A DNA stretch of 64,000 bases from Chamaelirium japonicum (GCA_947650365.1 OX393553.1:41587949-41651948), one strand, 5' to 3'; counted from the stretch's first letter, positions 1-12,643 are shown. Numbers and translations: made by a program. The notes: a model not told the origin generated them from the sequence alone.

Positions 1-692
1 ATTCGCACGAATGTATCCATTCTAATTCATTCATATGATCCATTCTAATTCATTCGTATGATCCATTCTAATTCATTCGTACGATCCATTCTAATTCCTT
101 CGTACGATCCATTCTAATTCATTCGTACGATCCATTCTAATTCATTAGCACGATCCATTCTAATTCATTCATAGGATCCATTCTAATTCATTTGTATGAT
201 CCATTCTAATTCATTCGCATGATCCATTCTAATTCATTCATACGATCCAGTGTAATTCATTCGTACAATCCATTCTAATTCATTCGCACGATCCATTCAA
301 ATTCACTCATACGATCCATTCTAATTCATTCATACGATCCATTCTAATTCATTCGTACGATCCATTCTAATTCATTCTTACGATATCCACTCTAATTCAT
401 TCATACGATCCATTCTAATTCATTCGTACGATCCATTTTAATTCATCATACGATCCATTCTAATTCATTTGTATGATCCATTCTAATTCATTCGCACGAT
501 CCATTCTAATTCATTTATACGATCCATTCTAATTCATTCATACGATCTATTCTAATTCTTTCGCACGAATGTATCCATTCTAATTCATTCGCACGAATGT
601 ATCCATTCTAATTCATTCATACGATCAATTCTAATTCATTCGCACAATCTATTCTAATTCATTCGTATGATCCATTCTAATTCATTCGTATG
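1..692 (+). repeat. F block
   Basis: This block opens within unit A1. It holds a shortened unit (TTCATCATACG near 444) also present at 19,930 and 39,890. It ends at the turn CATTCGTATG|CAAATGAATTA, conserved as a junction in all four A copies (692, 11,678, 20,181, 40,129). Confidence 0.9.
567..622 (+). repeat. Two consecutive 28-bp long-form monomers
   Basis: Units 567-594 and 595-622 begin GAATGTATCC in place of GATCC and so are 5 bp longer than the standard monomer. The long form usually follows a unit ending CGCAC. Its boundary CATTCG-CA-CGAATG is a short inverted repeat: the last six bases of an F unit are followed by their own reverse complement before the F sequence resumes. Confidence 0.9.
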
Positions 693-1610
693 CAAATGAA
701 TTATAATGGATCGTACGAATGAGTAAGAATGGATCGTACGAATGAATTAGAATGGATCGTACGAATGAATTAGAATAGATCGTACGAATGAATTAGAATG
801 GATCGTACGAATGAATTAGAATGGATCGTACGTACGAATGAATTAGAATGGATCATACGAATGAATTAGAATTGATACATTCGTGCGAATGAATTAGAAT
901 GGATCGTACGAATGAGTTAGAATGGATCGTACGAATGAATTTGAATGGATCGTGCAAATGAATTAGAATGGATCGTACGAATGAATTAGAATGGATCGTA
1001 CGAATGAATTAGAATGGATCGTATAAATGAATTAGAATAGATCGTACGAAGGAATTAGAATGGATCGTACGAATGAATTAGAATGGATATATTCGAGCAA
1101 ATGAATTAGAATGGATCGTATGAATGAATTAGAATGGATCATACAAAGGAATTTGAATGGATCATAAGAATGAAATATAATGGGTCATATAAAGGAATTA
1201 GAATGGATCGTACGAATGAATTAGAATGGATCGTGCGAATGAATTAGAATGGATCCGTATGAATGAGATAGAATGGATCGTATGAATTAGAATGGATCGT
1301 ACGAATGAATTAGAATGGATCGTGTGAAAGAATTAGAATGGATCGTATGAATGAATTAGAATGGATCGTGCGAATGAATTAGAATGGATCGTACGAATGA
1401 ATTAGAATGGATACATTCGTGCGATTGAATTAGAATGGATTGTACGAATGAGTAAGAATAGATCATACGAATGAAATAGAATGGATCATACGAATGAATT
1501 AGAATGGATCGTGCGAATGAATTAGAATGGATCGTACGAATGAATTAGAGTGGATACATTCGTACGAATGAATTGGAATGGATCATACGATTGAGTATGA
1601 ATGGATTGTA
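693..1610 (-). repeat. R block
   Basis: Reverse-complement monomers with a doubled CGTACGTACG near 828 and a shortened GGATCCGTATGAATGAG pair near 1,251. It ends where GGATTGTA meets CTCTAATTC, a turn found in each A copy. Confidence 0.9.
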
Positions 1611-2009
1611 CTCTAATTCATTCGCACGAATGTATCCATTCTAATTCATACGTACGATCCATTCTAATTCATTCGCACGATCCATTCTAATTCATTCATA
1701 CAATCAATTCTAATTCTTTTGCATGAATGTATCCATTCTAATTCATTCGTACGATCCATTCTAATTCATTCGTATGATCCATTCTAATTCATTCGCACGA
1801 TCTATTCTAATTCATTCATACGATCCAATCTAATTCATTCATACGATCCATTCTTACTCATTCGTATGATCTATTCTAATTGATTCGTACGATCCATTCT
1901 AATTCATTTGTATGATCCATTCTAATTCATTCGTACGATCCATTCTAATTCATTCATACGATCCATTCTAATTCATTTGCACGAATATATCCATTCTAAC
2001 TCATTCGTA

Positions 2010-2140
2010 CGATCCATTCTTATTCATTCCCATGAATGTATCCATTCTAATTCATACGTACGATCCATTCTAATTCATTTATACGATCCAATCTAATTCA
2101 TTCATACAATCCATCCTAATTCATTCGTTCGAATTTATCC
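2010..2140 (+). repeat. Cassette W, reference copy
   Basis: A linked string of rare variants: CATTCTTATTCATTCCCATG, then AATGTATCC, CATACGTACG, CATTTATACGATCCAATC, CATACAATCC and GAATTTATCC. It recurs in F orientation near 13,025, 21,505, 27,860, 41,505, 48,790 and 63,660. Its first part recurs as the reverse complement near 3,290, 5,680, 15,045, 22,780, 25,150, 32,625, 42,770, 57,360 and 60,905. Confidence 0.85.
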
Positions 2141-2176
2141 ATTCTAATTCATTCGTACGATCCATTCTAATTCATT

Positions 2177-2280
2177 CGCATAATCTATTCTAATTCATTC
2201 GTACGTTCCATTCTAATTCATTAGCACGATCCATGCTAATTCATTCGTACGATCCATTCTATTTCATTCGTACGATCCAT
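2177..2280 (+). repeat. Cassette V, reference F copy
   Basis: Linked variants CGCATAATCTATTC, CGTACGTTCC, CATTAGCACG, CCATGCTAATTC and CTATTTCATTCG. F copies lie near 13,188, 21,660 and 41,650. The exact reverse-complement order lies near 28,520, 48,597 and 57,742. Confidence 0.85.
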
Positions 2281-3130
2281 TCTAATTCATACGATCCATT
2301 CTATTTTATTCATACGATCCATTCTAATTCATTCGCATGATCCATTCTAATTCATTAATACGATTCATTCTAATTCATTCGTATAATCCATTCTAATTCA
2401 TTCGCACGATCCATTCTAATTCATTCATATAATCCAATCTAATTCATTCATACGATCCATTCTAATTCATTCACACAATCTATTCTAATTCATTCGTACG
2501 ATCCATTCTAATTCATTCGTACGATCCATTCTAATTCATTCGTACGATCTGTTCTAATTCATTAATACGATCCAATCTAATTCATTCATACGATCCATTC
2601 TAATTCCTTCGTACGATCCATTCTAATTCATACGATCCCTTCTATTTCATTCATACGATCCATTCTAATTCATTCGCACGATCCATTCTAATTCATTCAT
2701 ACGATCCATTCTAATTCATTCGTACGATCCATTCTAATTCATTCGCACGATCCATTCTAATTCATTCGCAAGATCCATTCTAATTCATTCGTACGATCCA
2801 TTCTAATTCATTCGTACGATCCATTCTAATTCATTCGTACGATCCATTCTAATTCATTCACACGATCCATTCTAATTCATTTATACGATCCATTTTAATT
2901 CATTCATAACACGAATGTATCTATTCTAATTCATTAACACGAATGTATCTATTCTAATTCATTCGTACGATTCATTCTAATTCATTCGCACGATCCATTC
3001 TTATTCATTCATACGATCCATTCTAATTCATTCGCACGATCCATTCTAATTCATTCATACGATCCATTCTAATTCATTCGTACGATCCATTCTAATTCAT
3101 TCGCACGATCCATTCTAATTCATTCGCATG

Positions 3131-3484
3131 AATGGATCGTACGAATGAATTAGAATGGATACATTCGTGTGAATGAAGTAGAATGGATCATACGAATGAG
3201 TAAGAATAGATCGTACGAATGTATTAGAAGGGAATGGATTGTACGAATGAATTAGAATGGATCGTGGGAATGAATTAGAATGGATCGTACGTATGAATTA
3301 GAATGGATACGTTCATGGGAATGAATAAGAATGGATCGTACAAATGAATTAGAATAGATCGTACGAATGAATTAGAATGGATATATTTGTGCAAATGAAT
3401 TAGAATGGATCGTATGAATGAATTAGAATGGATCGTACGAATGAATTAGAATGGATCGTACGAATGAATTAGAATGGATCATAC
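3131..3484 (-). repeat. R block, 354 bp
   Basis: It includes the insertion GAAGGGAATGG (near 3,227) and the R form of the CATGGGAATG cassette (near 3,300). The right end is an inverted repeat of 20-nt arms with one mismatch (3,463-3,502) centred on ATAC. Confidence 0.9.
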
Positions 3485-4867
3485 GATCCATTCTAATTCA
3501 TTTGCATGAATGTATCCATTCTAATTCATTCGTACGATCCATTCTAATTCATTTATATGATCCAATCTAATTTATTCATACAATCCATTCTAATTCATTC
3601 GCACGAATGTACGATCCATTCTTACTCATTCGTACAATCCATTCTAATTCATTCGCACGAATGTATCCATTCTAATTCATTCGTACAATCCATTCTAATT
3701 CATTCGCACAATCCATTCTATTTCATTCGTACGATCCATTCTAATACATTCGCACGAATGTATCCATTCTAATTCATTCGTACGATCCATTCTAATTCCT
3801 TCGTACGATCCATTCTTATTCATTCGCACGATCCATTCTAATTCCTTCATTCTAATTCATTCGCACGAATGTATCCATTCTAATTCATTCGTACGGTCCA
3901 TTCTAATTCATTCGCACAATCTATTCTAATTCATTCGTACGATCCATTCTAATTCATTAACACGATCCATTCTAATTCATTCATACAATCCATTCTAATT
4001 CTTTTGCATGAATGTATCCATTCTACTTCATTCGTACGATCCATTCTAATTCATTTGTACGATCCATTCTAATTCATTCACACGATCCATTCTAGTTCAT
4101 TCATACGATCCAATCTAATTCATTCGTACGATCCATTCTAATTCATTCGCATAATCTATTCTAATTCATTCGCACAATCCATTCTAATTCATTAATACAA
4201 TCCATTCTATTTCATTCGTACGATCCATTCTAATTCATTCGTACGATCCATTCTAATTTATTTGTATGATCCATTCTATTTCATTCGTACGATCTATTCT
4301 AATTCATTCATACGATCCATTCTAATTCATTCGCACGAATGTATCCATTCTAATTCATTCGTACGATCCATTCTAATTCATTCGTACGATCCATTCTAAT
4401 TCACTCATACGATCCATTCTAATTCATTCGCACGAATGTATCCATTCTAATTCCTTCGTACGATCCATTCTAATTCCTTCGTACGATCTATTCTAATTCA
4501 TTCGTACGATCCATTCTAATTCATTCATACGATCCAACCTAATTCATTCGTACGATCCATTCTAATTCATTCGCACGATCCATTCTAATTCATTCACACG
4601 ATCCATTCTAATTCATTCATTCTAATGTATCCATTCTAATTCATTCGTACGATCCATTCTAATTCATTCATACGATCCAACCTAATTCATTCGTACGATC
4701 CATTCTAATTCATTCGCACGATCCATTCTAATTCGTTCATACGATCCATTCTTATTCATTCATTCGAATGTATCCATTCTAATTCATTCGTATGATCCAT
4801 TCTAATTCATTCGTACGATCCATTCTAATTCATTAGCAGGATCCATTCTAATTCATTCGTACGATCC
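3485..4867 (+). repeat. F block
   Basis: It contains a 71-codon open frame at 3,557-3,772 that is a repeat by-product, and irregular units CCTTCATTCTAATTC near 3,842 and CATTCATTCTAATG near 4,614. It closes at GATCCGTACGAATG, where an F head abuts an R tail. Confidence 0.9.
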
Positions 4868-6109
4868 GTACGAATGAAATAGAATGGATCGTACGAATGA
4901 ATTAGAGTTGATACATTCGTGCGAATGAATTAGAATGGATCGTACGAATGAGTAAGAAAGGATCCTACGAATGAATTAGAATGGATTGTATAAATGAATT
5001 AGAATGGATCGTACGAATGAATTAGAATGGATCGTATGAATGAATTAGAATGGATCGTGCAAATGAATTAGAATAGAATGAATCGTATGAATGAATTAGA
5101 ATAGATTGTGCGAATGAATTAGAATGGATCGTACGAATGAAATAGAATGGATCGGTAAGAATGGATTGTACGAATGAATTAGAATGGATCGTGCGAATGA
5201 ATTAGAATGGATCGTACGAATGAATTAGAATGGATCGTATGAATGAGCAAGAATGGATCGTACGAATGAAATAGAATAGATTCTACGAATGAATTAGAAT
5301 AGATTGTGCGAATGAATTAGAATAGATCGTACGAATGAATTAGAATGGATACATTCGTGCGAATGAATTAGAATGGAACGTACGAATGAATTAGAATGGA
5401 TACATTCATGCAAAAGAATAAGAATGGATCGTATGAATGAATTAGATTGGATCGTATGAATGAATTAGAATGGATCGTGCGAATGAATTAGAATGGATCG
5501 TATGAATGAATTAGAATGGATCGTATGAATGAATTAGAATGGATTGTGCGAATGAATTAGAATGGATCGTATGAATGAATTAGAATGGATAAATTCGTGC
5601 GAATGAATTAGAATGGATTGTATGAATGAATTAGATTGGATCGTATAAATGAATTAGAATGGATCGTACGTATGAATTAGAATGGATACAGTCATGGGAA
5701 TGAATAAGAATGGATCGTACGAAGGAATTAGAATGGATCGTGCGAATGAATTAGAATAGATCGTATGAATGAATTAGAATCGATCGTACGAATGAATTAG
5801 AATGTATCATACGAATGAATTAGAGTGGATCGTGTGAAAGAATTAGAATAGATTATATGAATGAATTAGAATGGATCGTATGAATGAATTAGAATGGATC
5901 GTGCGAATGAATTCGAATGGATCGTGCGAATGAAATAGAATGGATACAAATGAATTAGAATGGATCATACGAATGAATTAGAATGGATCGTATGAGTGAA
6001 TTCGAATGGATCATGCGAATGAATTAGAATGGACTGTACAAATGAATTAGAATGGATTATGCTAATGAGTAAGAATGGATCGTACGAATGAAATAGAATG
6101 GATTGTACG
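4868..6109 (-). repeat. R block
   Basis: Markers are GGATCCTACG near 4,972, GAATAGAATGAATCG near 5,070 and the shortened unit GATCGGTAAGAATGG near 5,151. The first 360 bp belong to unit A and the rest to part B. It ends at GTACGC|GATCC. Confidence 0.9.
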
Positions 6110-7654
6110 CGATCCATTCTAATTCCTTCGTACGATCCATTCTAATTCCTTCATACGATCCATTCTAATTCCTTTGTTCTAATTCATTCATACGATCCAT
6201 TCTAATTCATTCGTACGATCCATTCTTACTCATTAGCACGATCCATTCTAATTCATTCGTACAATCCATTCTAATTCATTCGCACGATCCATTCGAATTC
6301 ACTCATACGATCCATTCTAATTCATTCGTATGATTCATTCAAATTCATTTGTATCCATTCTATTTCATTCGCACGATCCATTCGAATTCATTCGCACGAT
6401 CCATTCTAATTCATTCATACGATCCATTCTAATTCATTCATATGATCCATTCTAATTCATTCGTACGATCCATTCTAATTTATAAGTATGATCCATTCTA
6501 ATTCATTCGTACGATCCATTCTAATTCATTCGTACGATCCATTCTAATTAATTCGCACGAATGTATCCATTCTAATTCATTCGTACGCCCATTCTAACTC
6601 ATTCGCACAATGTATTCAAATTCATTCGTACGATCCATTCTAATTCATTCGCACGATCCATTCTAATTTATTTGCACGATCCATTCTAATTCATTCATAC
6701 AATCCATTCTAATTCTTTTGCACGAATGTATCCATTCTAATTCATTCGTACGATCCACTCTAATTCATTCGCACGATCCATTCTAATTCCTTCGTACGAT
6801 CCATTCTAATTCTTTTGTACGACCCATTATATTTCATTCGTATGATCCATTCTAATTCCTTTGTAAGATGCATTCTAATTCATTCCCATGAATGTATCCA
6901 TTCCATTCTAATTCATTCGCACGATCCATTCTAATTCATTTATACGATCCAATCTAATTCATTCATACGATCCATTCTAATTCTTTCGTACGAATGTATC
7001 CATTCTAATTTATTCGTACGTTCCATTCTAATTCATTCGCACGAATGTATGCATTCTAATTCATTCGTACGATCTATTCTAATTCATTCGCACAATCTAT
7101 TCTAATTCATTCGTACAATCCATTCTATTTCATTCATACGATCCATTCTTACTCATTTGTACGATCCATTCTAATTCAATCGTACGATCCATTCTAATTC
7201 ATTCGCACGATCCATTCTTATTCATTCGTACAATCCATTCTTATCGATCCATTCTATTTCATTCGTACGATCCATTCTAATTCATTCGCACAATCTATTC
7301 TAATTCATTCGTACGATCCATTCTAATTCATTCGCACGATCCATTCTAATTCATTTGCACGATCCATTCTAATTCATTCATACAATCCATTCTAATTCTT
7401 TTGCACGAGCACGATCCATTCTAATTCATTCGCACGAATGAATCCATTCTAATTCATTCGTACAATCCATTCTATTTCATTCGTACGATCCATTCTTACA
7501 CATTCGTACGATCCATTCTAATTCATTCGCACGAATGTATCCATTCTAATTCATTTGTACGATCAATTCTAATTCATTCGCACAATCTATTATAATTCAT
7601 TCGTACAATCCATTCTAATTCATTCATACGATCCATTCTAATTCATTCGTACAA
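6110..7654 (+). repeat. F block
   Basis: It holds the GACCCATTATATTTC cassette near 6,828, a CATTCCCATGAATG cassette near 6,883, and truncated units TTATCGATCC near 7,241 and CACGAGCACGATCC near 7,404. It switches at CAATCAATT|AGAATGG. Confidence 0.9.
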
Positions 7655-7920
7655 TCAATTAGAATGGATCATACGATTGAGTAAGAATGGATCGTACGAA
7701 TGAAATAGAATAGATCGTACGAATGAATTAGAATGGATCGTGTAAAAGAATTAGAATGGATTGTATGAATGAATTAGAATAGATCGTATGAATGAATTAG
7801 AATGGATCGTACGAATGAATTAGAATAGATTGTACGAATGAATTAGAATGGATCGTACGAAGGAATTAGAATGCATCATACGAATGAAATAGAATGGATC
7901 ATACGAAGGAATTAGAATGG
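7655..7920 (-). repeat. R block, 266 bp
   Basis: Eleven or so R units ending in the abrupt turn AGAATGG|CGTACGATC, which is preserved at 27,398. Confidence 0.88.
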
Positions 7921-8499
7921 CGTACGATCTATTCTATTTCATTCGTACAATCCATTCTTACTCAATCGTATGGTCCATTCTAATTCATTCGTACGATCCA
8001 TTCCATTCTAATTCATTCGCATCCATTCTAATTCCTTTGTACGATCCATTCTAATTCATTCCCATGAATGTATGCATTCTAATTCATACGTACGATCCAT
8101 TCTAATTCATTTAAACGATCCAATCTAATTCATTTGCACGAATATATCCATTCTAATTCATTCGTACGATCCTTTCTAATTCATTCGCACGATCTATTCT
8201 AATTCCTTCGTACGATCCATTCTAATTCATTCGCACAAATGTATCCATTCTTATTCATTCATACGATCCATTTTAATTCATTCGCACAAATGTATCCATT
8301 CTAATTCATTCGTACGATCAATTCTAATTCATAAGTACGATCCATTCTAATTCATTCATACGATCCATTCTAATTCATTTGGACGATCCTTTCTAATTCA
8401 TTCATACGATCCATTCTAATTCATTCGTACGATCCATTCTAATCCCTTTGTACGATCCATTCTTATTCATTCGTACAATCTATTCTAATTCATTCATAC
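7921..8499 (+). repeat. F block spanning the end of B1 and module S
   Basis: The left half matches 27,399-27,693. The right half, from about 8,261, matches 18,244-18,453. The change of partner near 8,213-8,260 marks a recombination point within a uniform F run. Confidence 0.85.
8261..8470 (+). repeat. Module S, copy 1
   Basis: A run of F monomers with linked oddities (CATTTTAATTC, CGCACAAATGTATCC, GATCAATTC, CATAAGTACG, TTTGGACGATCCTTTC, TAATCCCTTTG) that recurs in the same order at 18,244-18,453. Here it precedes module T; at the second locus it follows T, so the two loci are not collinear. Confidence 0.82.
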
Positions 8500-10568
8500 G
8501 AATTAATTAGAATGGATCGTACGAATGAATTAGAATTGATCACATGAATGAATTAGAATGGATCATGCGAATGAATTAGAATGGATTATACGAATGAAAT
8601 AGAATGGAACATACGAATGAAATAGAATGGATCGTACGAAGGAATTAGAATGGATCGTATGAATGAATTAGAGTGGATACATTCGTGCAAATGAATTAGA
8701 ATGGATCGTACAAATGAATTAGAATGGAATGGATACATTCATGGGAATGAATTAGAATGGATCGTACAAAGGAATTAGAATGGATCATACGAATGAAATA
8801 TAATGGGTCGTACAAAGGAATTAGAATGGATCGTACGAAGGAATTAGAATGGATCGTACGAAGGAATTAGAATGGATCGTACGAATAAATTAGAATGGAT
8901 ACATTCGTGCAAAAGAATTAGAATGGATTGTATGACTGAATTAGAATGGATCGTGCAAATGAATTAGAATGGATTGTGCGAATGAATTAGAATGGATCGT
9001 ACGAATGAATTAGAATAGATTGTGCGAATGAATTAGAATGGATCGTACGAATGAATTAGAATGGATACATTCGTGCGAATGAATTAGAATGGATACATTC
9101 GTGCGAATGAATTAGAATCGATCGTATGAATGAGTTAGAATGGATCGTATGAGTGAATTCGAATGGATCGTGCGAATGAATTAGAATAGATTGTATGAAT
9201 GAATTAGAATGGATCGTACGAATGAATTAGAATAGATACATTTGTGTGAATCCATTCTATTTCATTCGTACGATCCATTCTAATTCATTCGTACGATCCA
9301 TTCTTACTCATTCGTACGATCCATTCTTCCTCATACGTACGATCCATTCTAATTCATTCGCATACGAATGAATTAGAATGAATAATACGAATGAATTAGA
9401 ATAGATTGTGTGAATGAATTAGAATGGATCGTACAAAATGAGTAGGAATGGATCGTATGAATGAAATAGAATGGATTGTACGAATGAATTAGAATGGATT
9501 CATTCGTGCGAATGAATTAGAATGGATCGTGCGAATGAATTAGAATGGATCGTACGAATGAATTAGAATGGATCGTATGAATGAATTAGAATGGATACAT
9601 TCGTGCGAATGAATTAGAATGGATCGTACGAATGAGTAAGAATGGATCGTACGAATGAAATAGAATGGATTGTGCGAATGAATGAGAATGGATCGTACGA
9701 ATGAATTAGAATGGATCATGTGAAAGAATTAGAATGGATTGTATGAATGAATTAGAGTGGATCGTATGAATGAATTAGAATGGATCATGCGAATGAATTA
9801 GAGTGGATCGTACGAATGAATTAGAATGGATCGTATGAATGAATTAGAATGGATCGTGCGAATGAATTAGAATGGATCGTACGAATGAATTAGAATGGAT
9901 CGTACGAATGAATTAGAATGGATCGTATGAATGAATTAGATTGGATTGTATGAATGAATTAGATTGGATCGTATAAATGAATTAGAATGGATCGTGCAAA
10001 TGAATTAGAATGGATCGTACAAAGGAATTAGAATGGATCGTACGAATGAATTAGAATGGATCGTATGACGTGTGAAAGAATTAGAATGGATTGTATGAAT
10101 GAATTAGAATCGTACGAATGAATTAGAATGGATACATTCGTGCGAATGAATTAGAATGGATCGTATGAATGAATTAGATTGGATCGTATTAATGAATTAG
10201 AATGGATCGTGCGAATGAATTAGAATGGATCGTACGAATGAATTAGAAGGATACATTCGTGCGAATGAATTAGAATGGATCGTATGAATGAATTAGAATG
10301 GATTGTATGAGTGAATTCGAATGGATCGTACGAATGAATTAGAATAGATTGTGTGAATGAGTAAGAATGGATCGTACGAAGGAATTAAATTGGATCGTAT
10401 GAATGAATTAGAATGGATCGTGTGAATGAATTAGAATGGATCATACGAATGAATTAGAATGGATCGTATGAATGAATTAGAATGGATCGTACAAAGGAAT
10501 TAGAATGGTTCGTACGAATGAATTAGAATGGATCGTATGAATGAATTAGAATGGATCGTAAGAATGGA
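8500..10568 (-). repeat. Module T, copy 1
   Basis: Mostly R monomers with a small F island at 9,248-9,361. Landmarks shared with 16,260-18,179 are the doubled GAATGGAATGG near 8,725, GAATAAATTAG near 8,883, the abrupt GAATCCATTCTATTTC switch at 9,248, and GTATGACGTGTGAAAG near 10,055. It ends at a perfect palindrome centred on GGATCC (10,561-10,576). Confidence 0.85.
9248..9361 (+). repeat. Small F island inside module T
   Basis: About five F units, including CATTCTTCCTCATACG, sit between R runs. The island is entered through GTGTGAATCCATTC and left through CGCATACGAATG. Its counterpart is 16,919-17,043. Confidence 0.87.
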
Positions 10569-11677
10569 TCCATTCTAATTCATTCGTACGATCCATTCTA
10601 ATTCATTCGCACGATCCATTCTAATTCATTCATACGATCCATTCTAATTCATTCATACAATCCATTCTAATTCTTTCACACGATCCATTCTAATTCGTTC
10701 ATACGATCCATTCTAATTCATTCGTACTATCCATTCTATTTTATTCGTATGATCCATTCTTACTCATTCGTACGATCCATTCTAATTTATTCGCACGAAT
10801 GTATCCATTCTAATTCATTCGTACGATCCATTCTAATTCATTCGTACGATCCATTATAATTCTTTCACACGATCCATTCTTACTCATTCGTATTATCCAT
10901 TTTAATTCATTCGTACAATCCATTCTATTTCATTCATACGATCCATTCTAATTCATTCGTACGATCCATTCTAATTCATTCTTACACGTGCACGATCCAT
11001 TGTAATTCATTCGCACAAATGTATCCATTCTAATTCATTCATACGATCTATTCTAATTCATTCGTACGATCCATTCTAATTCCTTCGTACGATCCATTCT
11101 AATTCATTCATACGATCCATTCTAATTCATTCATACGATCCATTCTAATTCATTCGCACGATCCATTCTAATTCATTCATATGATCCATTCTAATTCATT
11201 TGTATGATCCATTCTAATTCATTCGCACGATCCTTTCTAATTCATTCATACGATCCATTCTAATTCATTCGTACAATTCATTCTAATTCATTCGCACGAT
11301 CCATTCGAATTCACTTATACGATCCATTCTAATTCATTCATTCGATCCATTCTAATTTATTCGTACGATCCATTCTAATTCATTCTTATGATATCCACTC
11401 TAATTCATTCATACGATCAATTCTAATTCATTCGTACGATCCATTCTAATTCCTTCGTACGATCCATTCTAATTCATTCGCACGATCCATTCTAATTCAT
11501 TCATACGATCCATTCTAATTCATTTATATGATCTATTCTAATTCTTTTGCACGAATGTATCCATTCTAATTCATTCGCATGAATGCATCCATTCTAATTC
11601 ATTCGTACGATCCATTCTAATTCATTCGCACAATCTACTCTAATTCATTCGTACGATCCATTCTAATTCATTCGTAT
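10569..11677 (+). repeat. F block, start of A2
   Basis: It opens at the 16-bp palindrome AGAATGGATCCATTCT and carries the CTTACACGTGCACG marker at 10,981. The ATTCTTTCACACGATCC units near 10,670 and 10,860 are typical of unit A starts (also near 19,170 and 39,120). Confidence 0.88.
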
Positions 11678-12643
11678 GCGAATGAATTAGAAAGGATCGT
11701 ACGAATGAGTAAGAATGGATCGTACGAATGAATTAGAATGGATCGTACGAATGAATTAGAATAGATCGTACGAATGAATTAGAATGGATCGTATGAATGA
11801 ATTAGAATGGATCGTACGTACGAATTAATTAGAATGGATCGCACGAATGAATTAGAATGGATTATACGAATGAATTAAAATGGATACAATCCTGCGAATG
11901 AATTAGAATGGATCGTACGAATGAGTTAGAATGGATCGTACGAATGAATTAGAATGGATCGTGCGAATGAATTACAATGGATCGTACAAATGAATTAGAA
12001 TGGATCGTATGAATGAATTTGAATGGATCGTACGAAAGAATTAGAATGGATCGTACGAATGAATTAGAATGGATTGTACGAATGAATTAGAATGGATATA
12101 TTCGTGCAAATAAATTAGAATGGATCGTATGAATGAATTAGAATGGATCGTACAAAGGAATTAGAATGGATCATACGAATGAAATATAATGGGTCGTACA
12201 AAGGAATTAGAATGGATCGTACGAATGAACTAAATTGGATCATGCGAATGAATTAGAATGGATCCATATGAATGAAATAGAATGGATCGTATGAATTAGA
12301 ATGGATCGTACGAATGAATTAGAATGGATCGTGTGAAAGAATTAGAATGGATTGTATGAATGAATTAGAATGGATCGTATGAATGAATTAGAATGGATCG
12401 TGCAAATGAATTAGAATGGATCGTACGAATGAATTAGAATGGATACATTCGAGCGAATGAATTAGAATGGATCGTACGAATGAGTAAGAATGGATCGTAC
12501 GAATGAAATAGAATGGATCATACGAATGAATTAGAATGGATCGTGCGAAGGAATTAGAATGGATCGTACGAATGAATTAGAGTGGATACATTCGTACGAA
12601 TGAATTAGAATGGATCATACGAATGAGTAAGAATGGATCGTAC
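11678..12643 (-). repeat. R block of A2
   Basis: Counterpart of 693-1,610, with the same doubled CGTACGTACG near 11,816 and GGATCCATATGAATG near 12,261. It ends at GTAC|TGTAATTC. Confidence 0.88.

Larger units (their letters stand above)
1611..3130 (+). repeat. F block with cassettes W and V
   Basis: This block carries cassette W (about 2,010-2,140), cassette V (2,177-2,280) and two 19-bp units (2,286 and 2,628). The end CATTCGCATGAATGG is a near-palindrome joining an F tail to an R head through the shared GAATG. Confidence 0.9.
1..8213. repeat. Segmental copy A1+B1 (truncated at the left window edge)
   Basis: This stretch matches 19,513-27,693 in block order, in all orientation junctions and in private variants such as GAAGGGAATGG (3227 and 22,706), GATCGGTAAGAATGG (5151 and 24,631) and the junction AGAATGGCGTACGATC (7912 and 27,391). 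The offset slides from 19,512 to about 19,480 through monomer gains and losses. By eye the two differ at only a few sites per kb. Similarity stops near 8,213, where this copy reads CCATTCTAATTC and the other CCATACCAATTC. The left end is cut by the window. Confidence 0.88.

Noticed and set aside
3557-3772. Open reading frames of 60-87 codons as small genes (also 15,032; 23,037; 31,506; 32,897; 33,100; 35,015; 37,504; 43,031; 45,045; 46,919; 48,069; 50,031; 58,112)
   Set aside because: All translate the monomer itself in its rotating frame, follow block orientation, end at monomer stops and lack any start context or independent sequence. They appear wherever the TAA of the unit happens to be mutated.
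10981-10994. CACGTG in CTTACACGTGCACG as an E-box regulatory site
   Set aside because: It is one altered monomer copied with unit A (10,981; 19,485; 39,409) and lies far from any gene; it is useful only as a marker.
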